Below, piece by piece: positions 1-11,495 of a stretch of 64,000 bases of DNA. Location: contig BCJJ01000001.1 of NCBI GenBank assembly GCA_039545355.1, positions 214,427-278,426 on the forward strand. Reading direction: 5' to 3'. Each line of letters starts with the position of its first letter. The stretch's first letter is position 1. The translations under genes and the position numbers were made by a program. The DNA is from Trichosporon coremiiforme (Eukaryota > Basidiomycota > Tremellomycetes > Trichosporonales > Trichosporonaceae). A model generated the notes under the pieces. That model was not told where the DNA came from. It made no database searches and saw only the letters and a list, made by a program, of their open reading frames with translations.

Positions 1-141
1 CTTGTGCGCCCTCATCCCTTCAGCACCACGATCGTTCCTCCGTGCTACTTGCTCCCTCATCATTGTTGCTCACTTTCCGTTCGTTCACTTCTTCCACTGA
101 CCTGTCTGACTCGAGCATCCAGTCTCAAGCCTCCCCCCACG

Positions 142-1050
142 ATGGACGCCAAGCCCGACGAGCTCGTGATCGCGCTCGGCTCAAGCCATGTCGCCCGCAT
201 TCTCGAGCACCTCCACGAACACGCCATCTATACTGACGTGAACTTTGGGGGCGTCGTCCCAGGGCTATCAGGCGAGACGTGCATGAAGGTCTGGGAGTGA
301 GTTATTGTCATCGTCACGATGGCTCTAACACCGCAGGAAGCTCAAGGCGCATCGGCCTCTTCTGTCACTATCAAGTCTCAGTTGCACCCCACCGCGGCCC
401 TCCTCACTAGTCCTGACAAGGACACGTCCCAGGTTTCAGACTCAAGTCCCAGCACCTCCGCCGGCATCCACGATTCTGAGCATGATGACGACTCGGGCAT
501 CACCATTCCTCGTCCTCGCGCATTAGTCTACGGCACTGAGAACAGCGACGCAGAAGGCGGAGGTGAAGGCGAGCACGAGTCCGGCCACGAGTCCATGCGC
601 TCGTTGTCCCCCTTTCCCGCAGACTCTGACAATGACGCGCTGCCCCTGCAGATCGCCCGCAGGGCACGTGCGGCGTTCGCTGAACTCGATGCCACTAAGG
701 GTTCCACCATCTCGCAGCCGGCCACACAGAACGGAGCTCCTAAGCCCCTCCCGTCTGCTGATAAGAACGCTGTCCAGACCCCCGTCAAATCCGACGCCAA
801 GCGCTTCGACTGGATTCCCAGTAGCCTGCACCCTGCCTTCTCCATTTCTAAGCAGGCGTCCAAGCGCGGGATCATCGAGAGCCGCGAATCAGCCGCATCG
901 GCATCCCTTCTTTTCCCAGCCCCCAAACGCCCCAAGACTGTGTCTGCGCGCCTCGCCTCGACTCCGAAGCTCAAGACCACCTCCGGCTGCAAGCACAACA
1001 TCTGCCTCGGGCTCGACCAGTGCCTCGTCCCTTCCTCTCCTGCCGTTTAG
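142..1050 (+). CDS. Unrecognised protein, two exons, junction uncertain
   Basis: I do not recognise this protein. Exon 1 runs from the ATG at 142 (51 residues, ending near ETCMKVWE). Exon 2 is a long open frame to the stop at 1050, rich in Ser, Pro, Asp and Glu, with a basic C-terminal half (KRPKTVSARLASTPKLK) suggesting a nuclear or disordered protein. The ideal intron (GTGAGT at 297, CTAAC branch, CAG ending at 336) joins exon 1 to the wrong frame, where a stop follows after about 60 codons. The long frame is reached by a weak donor (GTCTGG at 289), by a distal acceptor (TAG ending at 410), or if a base is wrong. GC-rich third positions in the long frame favour real coding. The start is chosen because the sequence before 142 looks like a pyrimidine-rich leader. 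Confidence 0.5.
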
Positions 1051-4000
1051 GTGGAAACGGGGTAACCACTGGTGGCAATAGCCATCTAAGAAGCAGTGTG
1101 CAGAACAACGGCCGTCAGTAACTCAGGCCATAGAGTCTTCCCCCTCCACACCATAAGCCATTGTGTAGCCCTTTATCACGTCAGCATCCAGTCTCACCAA
1201 TCTCGTTTTCTCGTACATCGTTATCATGCAGCATGTGTGTATCTTCTCGCGTGCAACCATGATGCTCGCACGCGACCCACCAGTCCCGCTGGATTGGTCT
1301 ACGGGCCCATCGGAGGTAGTCTGCCTTCGCGATGACGGCCCGTGTCAGACCTCGCTTAGATAGTGTGGTTGCGAGCTAGGCCACATCATTAGGTCATGCC
1401 CACCGGACTGCCTCTTGATCAACCGACGAGATCTGCGTGCAGACCCACCCCATTCCACCCCATTCCACGCTAAACGCCTCGATGTGAGCGTCTCAGAGCT
1501 GAAGCAGGTGAGGCATGGGGCAGGAACCAAATCTAGGTCGAGTACATAAGCGTGATGGCATGACAGCGCTGCTTGTGGAAGTGGGGGAGCACTCCGCGAT
1601 GACTATCCACCAGATCGTACTAACGGCTATCAGCTGCTAGTCCAGCCTTTTATCAGGGCCCCAGATCCAGCTGAGCATGGATCTGATAAAGGGAGCGGAG
1701 GTGCGGAAGAGTGTACGAGTGTGCGGGAAGCGGGGAATCGACGGGCCAGATCTGCACGATTGGAGGCTGCAAGCACGATGGGCTGTCCATCGGTTCACCG
1801 ATCCATGCAGCGTACTTGCGTTTCGAGTTGATACGGTCCGGTGCGGAAATATGGACCTGGACGTTTGGTAGAGATCTGCAGTGGGTTTCGGCCAGCCTGG
1901 CCAGCAAAGAACCCGGTCTGGCACGAAGCCCGATGTCCGGTGATGTGCCACTCGGTTCTTGATCCTAGTCACCGAAACACTGGCCCGTTCCAGATCTCTC
2001 CTGCACGAGCTGCTGTGCTGTCGTATTCCGCGATCCCTTGATGGAAGCAGGCGTTCGCATTTCTATTCCGGAAGCCACAAGCCGCCACGCTGCAGATCGG
2101 CGGTCAGCCAGGCGGAGATGGGTAGAGTGGTTATGGGGATCGTCGCCATCGGAACGAGCTCACCCTCGCCGAGGTGCAGGTGGCACCTCCCCGCGTATTC
2201 CTGCGTGCTCTTCGTCCCAGTAATACTCGCTTTAGACTCAACTCTGCCATCCAAGACCTGTTAGCTCTGCGTTATGCACTGTCTTTTGCGCATTTTGAGA
2301 CGTGGTGCTCACGACCGACGTCGCTGCAACTTTCTTTGTGTGGGCGCCGCTGGTAGCCGCTTTCTTTTCCGATGCATCCCTGGTAGATCAGCCAGAACTG
2401 TCGCTTTGTGGAGACAACAGTGTCCAGATCGATAAGTGCTTATCGCACACATACCGTATCTCTCGTCGTGTATGGCTGTTGTAGAGGTGCCCTCAAGCCT
2501 GGTTGCGTCCAAGTGGTCGCTTGAGGGCACACCGGCAGAACTGCCGCGCCCTGATTGTGGAATGCGCAATGGAACGCTGGAGTCTAACGCAAAGGTACGC
2601 GAACGGTACGGCGTCACAGCTCTGAGCCCATGAGCGCACGAGCACGAGAGCGGGCAGTCGCAGGGCTGCAACGTTGCAAAGGTCGGCAAGAACAGCGACA
2701 CTAGTGAGGCGACGAGCTCGCGACCCAGTCCAGGCTCACCACCGGCAGAGGCGGTTCGGCAGACTGAGCGGCATCGCTATGTCCGACGCGCCTGCCGCGG
2801 CTGCCTTGTGGAGCACGGAGCTAGGTAGCTAGGTGCGGAGCAGCGATAGCGCAGCGTTCTACTAACTGTTGCATACGTGCGCGGATATTCCTCGCTTCGT
2901 GCGAGAATTCAGCCAGGCAGCAGGCAGACGACAACGTCGGACGAGGATCAACTTTCTGGCTGGAACGTCGCTGACAGTACCACCAGTCTTGGTTTATCCA
3001 ACTCCGCGGCAGCGCTCGCCCCCGCGCATCCGACGATGAGTTCACATGCTATAGCGCGTTATCTTCCGCTCCGCTACTCCAATGCTGCCTTTGTGAGTTG
3101 TAATAATGTTATGCTTGTGGAGTAAGGTGCAGTGGAAAAGACAGAACAGATGCCGGAGGAAGACGACCGGACTAGATACCTGTCGCTCGACATTCTGAGT
3201 TTGACGTCCAGGGCCGAATGTGGAGTGAGGAATGCGCGCCCGCTTGACATCCTCCGCAACAACTCACCCAGGCAGGTCCGGGTCGATCCCAGGATGTGCA
3301 GAATGGGACCGGGAACTGACTTGGGTTGGGAGTGGGGAAGTAACTCTCATCTCATCGAAGTGTGCCGAAGGCGAACGCGCTGATTTCTCCTTTGGTCATC
3401 GCAGCGTTCCGGCAGCGATTCTTCCCGCGCCGCTTAGTCCAAAGGAAGCATGGTTCGGTGATTTGTAGATTCCCCAGCGGACATGACAACTTACATCCTG
3501 ACTTCCTTTCGTCCGGCTGCTGGAGGCTCGGCTCAGCCTACGGTCCCTGCTTTGGCACGGGTACCCCGCGCCCCCCTCATGCCCTTTCGGGCGTCGCACA
3601 GCGATCAACTGCGATCGGCTGTCGCTCCCATACGGCACAGCACGACAGGAATAGCTATGCATGTGCCCAGACCTGGCTGTCGCATATCTGCCGACCCCGA
3701 AGACTCGGGGCAGACCTTGCTTGCCGCTCAACTGGCGCTTATGCACGGCTGGGTGTTTATAAAGGCAGTGTTACCCCCCATACAGTCAGATATTCTCCCT
3801 TCGACTGCACCACACATAGACAGACACACATACACAAGACACACATACACAGTACCCGCGTGCTCCCACACCGATCACGGCCGACAACGCGACCACCGTC
3901 GGACCAATGCACGGGATCCCGGAACGGCATATGTCGGACACGAGCTCGGACAGCCCGTCGCCCCCGCCGCAGTGTGAGTAAACGAGACGATGCCAGGCAG

Positions 4001-4556
4001 ACTGTGCCGATGAGCTGCCGAAGTGCTGCCGAACGAGCACCGAGACCATGATGGATGGCGTGGTCAGGTGCAGGTCGCGCTAGCACGTCACATCCGTTGG
4101 GCCTCGTTTGGAAGAATCAAGGTTACGCTGTGGGTGCGGGACAGGGCTTAGCCGCCGATAACGGCGGCGTGCGGACGGTTGGCTTCTGCTTCGGTACTCT
4201 GAGGCCTGCCGGGCCGGAAAGCCCAAGGGTTCGCCGCCGATTGTCGATTGTCGGAAATTTGGCGACAGGTGCGACTAGTGCGCCTGTGCTGCCCGCCTGT
4301 TGGCCGATCGGCCCGTCAACTGTCAGCTGTCCGATCCACCGCACGCTCACGCGCACACCGCACGACCTTACCAACCACACTGCGCCGTAGCACCGCAAGC
4401 CCTCACGCCTCACGGCGCTCAGATGGCCGGCGCCCCCGCACGCCTGTTCGTTAACACGACGCCACTCGGCTTTGTCTTCCCTCTGCCCCCTCTTTCCATT
4501 ACACACTTCTTTCTTGACGAAAACACACTGCACTCAGACAGCCCGAAAACGCTGAC
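1051..4556. other. Gene-poor interval before DPH7
   Basis: No protein family is recognisable on either strand; open frames are short and lack the GC-rich third-position bias of neighbouring genes. The one organised stretch is 3758-3980: a TATAAA at 3758-3763, a CA-rich leader (about 3811-3851) and a short open frame (separate entry). The last 150 bases are C/T-rich and probably form the DPH7 leader. Confidence 0.6.
3907..3981 (+). other. Possible short ORF or orphan first exon behind a TATA box
   Basis: An ATG at 3907 (second in-frame ATG at 3931) opens a 24-codon frame containing MSDTSSDSPSPPP, about 150 nt after TATAAA at 3758. A perfect donor GTGAGT at 3974-3979 overlaps the frame's stop, so it could be the first coding exon of a gene whose remainder I could not find. 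It could equally be part of an unstable noncoding transcript. No homology is claimed. Confidence 0.2.
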
Positions 4557-5840
4557 ATGTCCGTAGCCGACGCACTCGCCACGGTCGACACCGAGTACAC
4601 CGCCGACTCGATCGAGTTCTGCCCGCACACGGGCAGCGAGCAGTACTTCACCTGCGGCACCTACCAGGTGGTTCCCGTTACCAAGTCGACGAAAGCAGCG
4701 AACGGCGACGCCAATGGAGCAAGCAACGGCCATGCCAATGGCTCCACAAACTGCACCACCGAGTATCCCAAGGTCGTCGACGGCGACGACACCGACGAGA
4801 GCGAGGCCGACGAGGCAACCCCACCTGCACCCCGAGTTGGACGGCTGTACCTCTTCAAGCTTGACGGCGAGACCCCGTAAGTTCTTCCTAGTATGCCGGT
4901 CTTTCGGACCTGGCCCTACCGACCGCAGGCAGGGTGCGGGGTGATTCCGTTTAGCCATATGCTAATTTCAGCGTTGAGGTGCAGCGCACTGAGACCGCGG
5001 CGATCCTCGACGTCAAGTGGTCCCCGACCGAGCCAGCGCTGTGCGTCGCCGACGCCAAGGGCGCGATCACGCAGTTCGACTTTATCGACGGCAAGCTCAC
5101 TGAGAAGAGCAAGGTCCAGGTCACGGACGACAGCCGGCTCGTGCTCTCGCTCGACTATGCGAAGGACGGCAAGGGCCTGATATCGTCGCTGTCGCATGGC
5201 GCTCTCGCGCACCTCACCGCCCGCCCGGAGGGATGGGAGGTCGTCGAGGAGTGGCACGCGCACGACTTTGAGCCCTGGATCGCGGCTTACGGAGACGACC
5301 AGAACACCGTCTGGAGCGGAGGCGATGACTGCCGTCTGAAGCGCTGGGACATGCGTGCGCCCCAGATGGCGACGTTCATCAACAAGAGGTGAGCTTAAAC
5401 CTGTTCGTACTAGCTGACAGAACAGATTCGATGCTGGTGTCACCACGATTGCGCCGAGCCCGTACGCTGAGCACGTTCTCGCGGTCGGCAGCTACGACTC
5501 CAACCTGCGCATCTTCGATGCTCGTTCGCCTGGCCTTCCCCTGCTCGAGATGGAGCTCCTGGGAGGCATCTGGCGCACGCGCTGGCACCCGTCAGCTGAG
5601 CGCCGCGGAGACATCCTCAACGCATGCATGCACGGCGGCTTCGCCGTGGTGCGCCTCCCTGATGCTCTCGCTGGCGGCGAGCTCTGCCGCCGCGTCGACC
5701 AGGGCGAGATCATCTCGACCTTCCCCGGCACGCTTGGCTACGGTGCTGACTGGTGCCGCCGCAAGGACGACGACGGACTGACTAGTACAGTCGCTACATG
5801 CTCGTTCTACGACCACGTCATGAACGTGTGGAGCGCCTAA
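4557..5840 (+). CDS. DPH7: Diphthine methyl ester hydrolase (WD40), diphthamide synthesis
   Basis: A WD40 protein of 383 residues matching the Dph7/Rrt2/WDR85 family, which removes the methyl ester from the diphthine intermediate on elongation factor 2 before final amidation, in the cytosol. Exons are 4557-4876, 4972-5388 and 5426-5840; all junctions keep frame (DGETP/VEVQRTE and NKR/FDAGVTT). Visible WD-type strands include AILDVKWSPTEPALCV, DDCRLKRWDMR, YDSNLRIFDARSPG and the family-typical WHPSAERRGDILNACMHGGF. Residues about 45-90 form an Asn/Gly/Ala then acidic insertion inside the first repeat, probably a disordered loop. Length agrees with yeast Rrt2. It converges on DNA ligase I, and its TAA (5838-5840) overlaps that gene's TAG on the other strand. 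Confidence 0.88.
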
Positions 5841-8800
5841 GCGTCTTCCCCCTCTGCCCCTTCGTCCTCGGCGTCCGACTGCGGTCGGATCGGCAGCTCT
5901 CCCACCGGCGGAGGCCGCTCCATCTGCCGCCGGTACATATCCGCTAGCTCTTCCGCCGTCGTCGCTTCGTCCACCCCCTTGTCCTCGCGTATCCGGATGA
6001 AGCGAGGGAAGCGCAGGCTGAGTCCGCGCTCGCCGCCGATATAGCTCGCACCCGCAGGGTACACAGGCGACAGCGTAATGCTGGGGTCAGCGTGAGCCAG
6101 GTCGGAAAGCAAGACTTACTCTGCACCCCGGATTTCCCACACCTCTTTGGGCTCGAACCAGATATTTGGCACGAGTCCACCAGTTTCGACGTAGCCGAGC
6201 GGCGCATCCGTTGACGTGGCGTCGGACCCTTCCGGCGGGTATCGCGCGATGAGGTTCTTGTAGAACGCATCCGTGAACCCCGACATACCTGTAACATCAG
6301 TATCACTATTCCACGCATCACATCACATCTCATCGCAATCATCTTCCGGCAAACTCACATTTGCACACAGCCTCGAGCGCCCCGCTCTCCGGGTTCCGCG
6401 CCGCAAGCAGGATCGGACTCCACCACCCCGCCTTCCGCCCGTTACCCCACCACGCGCCGATGGGGACGAGGTCGAGCGAGTCGCCCAGCCCCTCGAGGTA
6501 GTCCTTCTTGACTTTGAGCCATCCGGCACTACGCTGGTCTGGTTCATACGTCGCGGGCAAGGCCCTCTTGCGGCTGATCTTCTCCTCGACCTTGACTCCA
6601 TTGGCAGGCTCTTCGACCTCGATCACTTCCGTCATTTCCGTGATTCCCGTGTCGAGGAGCTTGACCATGAGACCCTCCGCCTTCTGCTCAACGACCTTGT
6701 CGAAGAACGACCGCAGCGCAGCCTGATCAGGCAGGTTGTTGCTGTCAATGTTCTCGATGTGAGAGAAGCGCGCGAAGTGAGGATCCTCAGACCGCACGGG
6801 GCGAAGCAGCTGGCGCAGGAGATGACGCCTGTGGATGAGCGGGACGGAGAGGAGCGGCTGCGCGTCAGTCCTTATCGTTCTTTCCATAGATGCTGTATTT
6901 CTAGCAATGTAGCACGTACCACATCATTGATGAGCATGAGATCGAACGCGCAGATGTCCACGACGACCTTGATGTCCTCGACGCGGACGTCCTTCTTCGC
7001 CCGATTTGTCAGTTCCTGAAACGTTCGCTTCTCGCCTGTGATCTTGTCGATTGCGACGATCTCGGCGTCGATGATGAGAGACGTGACCTGCGATGTGTCG
7101 AGCAGCTCTCGTGCCTCTGCCGACGGCTCCGAGAAGCCCTCATTGGGAAACGGTTTCCGCTTATGCGTCAAGTCCTTCGTGAGCTCGAGCGCCGTGAGGC
7201 AGACATCGGGGTACTTCTCCGTCATGTCCTCAAGATGTCTCGAAAAGAGGCGGACCCAAGCGCGCCGCCCGTTCCTCTCGACCCACTTCCCGCCCTTTGA
7301 GTCCTGTTCCTTGGGACCGTCGACGCGGACGTGCATCTGTAACCGCTGGCCGTCGAGCTTAGCCTCGGCTGTGAAGGGAAGCGTGCCGAGGCGGTCATAC
7401 ACCTCGTCGAGGGAGCGGGTGATTGAGCCGAGCATGGGTGAGATCGGGATGCCGACACTGAGCGGCACGCGCTCCTCGAGGCCCTGCAGCCCGTCTAGAA
7501 CGCCAGCCGAAAGGTCGCCGTAGTTCGGATGCCGGACGTATGTCCGTCGCACGAGGGCGGAGGCATCCGCACACAGCCCCTCGACCTCTTCCCGCGCTGG
7601 ATCGATGACCTTCTTCTTCTCCGGTTGCGGCTGCACTCGGCTCAACAATTCTGGCGGAGCCCCGTGCAGCGCAGCCGCACGCGCGAGTGCCGTCAACAAC
7701 GTGAGACGCACAGCACCAATCTGCCATCAGCTAAGAGAACTCTTACGGCAGCTCACTCGTAGATTGGAGATAATCGTGCGCACGAGGTATCGCACCTCCT
7801 CTCCCCTCGCCTGGACTAGCAGGCGACGAATGATGTCTGTCTTCTGCTTCCCGCTCTGCGTACCCTTGATGTCCGCGAGCCGCAGGAGGCGGGAGTACAC
7901 GTCGTGAGCGATAAGCGGAGCGGGCTGAACGAGTGTGCGGACGTTCGTCTTCGCCTCGAACGCGACGTCTCCCGGATCGCCGCTCTTGATGTACAGCCGC
8001 TTCAGATCTCGTGCCTGCAACCCCGAGACTTCCTGAATCACCTTTGTCAGAATGCTGGACCCGACGCCGAGCTCGCACGCTTCGTAAGTTGGTCGCAGGT
8101 GGTTGCTCAGCAGATACATGCTGCACGCGAGGTCTTCGGGTGATGCATGGAGGAGCAGTCGGAGGAAACTGGGGTTAGCTAGTGACAGCGCACGCCCAGC
8201 TCACTTGGTAAGCACTCGCATGATGATGATGCGGGAGCGCGTGCCCGCCACCTGGCAGTAGACGCCGACGAGAATCGAGTACGGCAGTCGACCGTCCGGC
8301 CAGCCCAAGGTATGGACTGAAGAGGGGTCGAAGAGAAGAGAGTCCATGTCGAAGTCAACGGGATCGACTGGCGGGGCGGCGCCAGCTCGCTGGCGTGAGG
8401 GACCAGCGATCGGCACCTTCTTGACGCCCGTGGAGTTGACGCCGGGCTCAGCCTTGGCTGGCTTCGAGGGAGAAGCCGGTACCGGCCTCGCGAACATTGG
8501 GTGCACCGGCTTGAGTGGTGGCTCGGCTTCCTCCTTAATGTGTGGCTTGGTGTCGGGCTGCACATCCACCGGCTTGTCTTCCTTCTCCTGACTCGGCGGT
8601 GGCGGCACCTCTGCTTCAGCAGCCCACTCCGCCGCGAGCCTCCTGGCCATCTCCTCGTCGGTCTCGATCGGTATCGGCACTTGAGACTTCTGCTTGACGT
8701 CCTTTGCATCTTCCTTGGTTTCGACGATTTCGATCACATCACTGTCCGAGTCGGACAGGACGACCACGCTCGTCTCGCGTTTCGCCCTTTTGCTCGGCGA

Positions 8801-8893
8801 GAGGAAGGTCGTCAAGGACGCCTGGACAGCCTTTCCCTTCCCTTTCGCCTTCTTTGTTGGCCTTGACGGTTCGGGTGCTGTCCTTTTCGGCAT
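5837..8893 (-). CDS. CDC9: ATP-dependent DNA ligase I
   Basis: Replicative DNA ligase that seals Okazaki fragments and repair nicks. Six exons on the minus strand: 8893-8205, 8168-7757, 7720-6920, 6857-6359, 6288-6120 and 6080-5837, giving 937 residues with every phase consistent. The N-terminus is basic and disordered, with a PIP-box-like QASLTTFL at residues 24-31 for PCNA binding (second aromatic replaced by Leu). The DNA-binding domain follows (exons 1-2). The adenylation site is EAKLDGQR in exon 3 with the nucleotidyl Lys near residue 488; later motifs include SLIIDAEIVAID, EGLMVK and the C-terminal GLSLRFPRFIRIREDKG. Its start is divergent from BET5, with an ACGCGT box at 9073 in the shared 234-bp promoter, consistent with G1/S control of CDC9 in other yeasts. 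Confidence 0.96.
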
Positions 8894-9072
8894 GGCGACT
8901 CGTTGTCAGCGTTGGGGCAGAGGGAAGGGCCGATCAGCGCACTCCAATGCGTTTGTTTTCGTGAACCGGTCCACTAACCTCCCCTCATATCGGCTCCGGT
9001 ACGTCATTTCGCGGAGATCGCACTCCGCACCACGTGGCCTCCGGATCATGATGTGTCGACGAGAAGTGCAAG

Positions 9073-9078
9073 ACGCGT
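9073..9078. promoter_or_regulatory. ACGCGT (MCB-like) box between CDC9 and BET5
   Basis: One perfect, palindromic ACGCGT lies 180 bp before the DNA ligase I ATG and 50 bp before the BET5 ATG. MBF acts through this sequence on replication genes, including CDC9, in ascomycete yeasts. Its use here is inferred. Confidence 0.4.
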
Positions 9079-9127
9079 TCGACGAGCTCAACCATGTCAG
9101 CATCCTACGCGCGAGCAGTCACACGCC

Positions 9128-9909
9128 ATGACGATCTACTCGCTGTACATATTTGACCGGTGAGTGAACGCGCCCCGTTAGGAGCTGCTACAAGCTTCAG
9201 CCGGCTCGATTTCCAAGCTAACATATAGGCACTGCGACTGCGTGTACTACCAGGATTGGCACCGGACACGCCCGGTGCGGCCGTCGGCGAACGACAAGCC
9301 GGACGTCCACCGCCTGCAGGCTGCGACGGCACCGGGCCAGCGCGAGTCGATCTTTAGCTCGTCGTCGGGAACATCGGGGCACCCGAACCAGCCAGGACAG
9401 ATGGGACAGCACGCGCAGCAAGCACAGACCGGCAGCGTCGTGGCCGGCACGGCGAGGAAGGTTGGACCAGGACTGCCGTTCGACGAGGAGGCTAAGCTCG
9501 TGTACGGTGTCGTGCTCAGCATGCGGAATCTCGTCAAGAAGCTGTCTGGAAAGTGAGTCCTTTGATGTAGAAGTGCAGTCCATGGTGATGTGCACCTTCC
9601 TCCACCCGCAGCTATACCTGTCTCCTCCAGCTGACCACAAACAGAGACGAGCAGTTCACGTCGTACAAGACATCACAATACGGATTGCATCTGTACGAGA
9701 CGCTGACGGGGTACAAGTTTGTGCTGCTGTCTGACCCTTCGACGGACTCGCTTCGCTTCGTGCTCCGCCAGATCCACACGGGGCCGTTTGTCGACTACGT
9801 CGTCCGGAATCCGCTCGTCGAGATGGACTCTCGCGAGCGGGGGATCGACAACGACCAGTTTCGCGCCGCCGTAGACAAGCACATCCGAAGTTTGACCATG
9901 TTCAATTAG
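9128..9909 (+). CDS. BET5: TRAPP complex core subunit Bet5 (TRAPPC1)
   Basis: Small longin-fold subunit of the TRAPP tethering complex, the Ypt1/Rab1 exchange factor in ER-Golgi traffic. Exons are 9128-9159 (32 nt), 9229-9552 and 9645-9909, giving 206 residues. Diagnostic sequences are MTIYSLYIFDRHCDC, KLVYGVVLSMRNLVKKLSG, SYKTSQYGLHLYETLTGYKF and the end of the fold HKHIRSLTMFN-like (KHIRSLTMFN). It is longer than the roughly 145-160 residue animal and budding-yeast proteins because a Ser/Gly/Gln-rich loop (about residues 35-80) is inserted after the first strands. It shares a promoter region with DNA ligase I and converges on the cyclin gene, leaving 112 bp. Confidence 0.93.
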
Positions 9910-10021
9910 ACGTATATTCCCGGGCTCTAGAGTTCAGGGCCAAGTATTCATACGCTATGCATCATTTGTACAACATACAGTCTAACTGGCGCGTCGGCGC
10001 CGGCAGTCTAGACACCTCTAA

Positions 10022-11225
10022 TCAGTCCCACATGAAACGGACCGTACCATCATTTCGACCCATGCCCTCTGGCAGCTCCGTGTCTTCTTCGGCCGGCCAC
10101 ATCACACCTGGGTTCCTATCCCTGAGGTGGATCTTAAGCTCGGTCAGAGTCTGCGACGTCCAGAGCGGCGGCAGCTTGAAGGTCGTGTGAGTGGGCGCAT
10201 TGCCAGGTGTGGGCGATGGCCTTCCGCTCCTGGGATTCTCTCGCGGGCTCGCAGGTGACGGGCTGAACAGCTGAAGGCTCGGATCGTTGGGCGGGATGCT
10301 GACAACCGTTATGTACAGATCGAGGAGAGAATGGGCGACATCATCGACCGCATCAGCTGCTGCGGCATACTCGTCTTCCCATGGTCCGGGACTGCCTAGT
10401 TTCGCAACGAGAGGATCGGGGTCGTCGTGCGGGGCTGTTGATTCAGACGCAAGGAGTGCGGATGTATACAGCGCTCCCAGGGCAACGATGTGAGGTGGAT
10501 AGGACAAGGGCGCCGGTGTGCGGTGTGCGTCGACGGCTACGCGCCAGGCTTGCTGTATCACCTCCTTGGACACTACTTCGTCAGCCGTGGGAACAACATC
10601 AGCCCACACGCCAGACACTCACATCTGAGTTCTATCCCCACTTTGATGACCATATCAAACGGCACCTGGACTCCGAAGTTGAAACAGATCGTTTCGAGGG
10701 CCAGCCGCTCGATGCCCAGCACGCGCTTCCGTTCGTGCTCGAGCACGTTAGAGTCGACGTTCGAAACATCAACAGTTGTGCTGCCTTTGCGCACAAGCTG
10801 CGGAAAACGTATACCGTAGCTTGCAATGATGATGTCTCTCGGTTTCTTCAGCGTGTCGTGCAGTTTTGAAGAGACGTAGAGAGTCGTCAGGGCGACATCC
10901 TGCGTTGTTAGCTATCTTCGGGCGCAGCTTTCGAGCGACTCACGACAAACTGGAACTCGGCGTATGGGAAGAACAGGTGGAAGCGCATGTACAGCGTCTG
11001 AGCCGTCGCAATCGTCCGTCTGGGACTGTCGAACGTTAGTTGTCATCTGCCGCATACAACTCACAATCCGCATCGAACACCGACCTGTTCGATGAAGGTG
11101 CAGGCTTGTTGACGCAGGCGCTCCTCGCGCGCGACGCTGAGCTTGCCCCTCTGCCGCGCTGATAGGCTCTCGATCTCTGGTGGCCGCAAATACGGCCGGA
11201 AGTGCCGTGTTGTCGGCTCCGGCAT
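10022..11225 (-). CDS. Cyclin of the CTD-kinase type (Ctk2/Lsc1, cyclin K-like)
   Basis: A 356-residue cyclin in four exons: 11225-11065, 11025-10944, 10899-10623 and 10572-10022. The first cyclin box reads through QACTFIEQVGVR, RRTIATAQTLYMRFHLFFPY, DVALTTLYVSSKLHDTLKKP and ERLALETICFNFGVQVPFD; the second contains EVIQQAWRVAVDAHRTP and LSYPPHIVALGALYTSALL. An N-terminal TTRHFRPYLRPPEIESLS precedes the boxes, as in CTDK-I cyclins, which partner a Cdk12-like kinase that phosphorylates Ser2 of the RNA polymerase II C-terminal domain. The C-terminal 100 residues are Pro/Ser-rich and probably disordered. The call rests on the first box; another transcriptional cyclin (Pch1 or cyclin C type) is the main alternative. 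It lies downstream of the 634-residue gene on the same strand. Confidence 0.78.
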
Positions 11226-11495
11226 CGTGGATGTAGCAAGAGATAGGGTGGTAGGTGAAATGAGGTCGCAGGCGGAAGTCAGTTTCAACGTTTCAAGATC
11301 GCTGATCCGGTGTGGTGGAGGTTTTCGTCTCAACAGTGGCAAAATCCGGCTGTGGTGGCATTTGGGCCGTACAGCGACAGAGTCAACAGCAGCCTCACAA
11401 ATGCAAGTGAAGTTGGCATACGGTTAAATATTCTGGGAGGAGGATGGGAGAGATGTGCTGTGCATGTCAAACCTCGCAGCCTAAACGGCTTTCCA

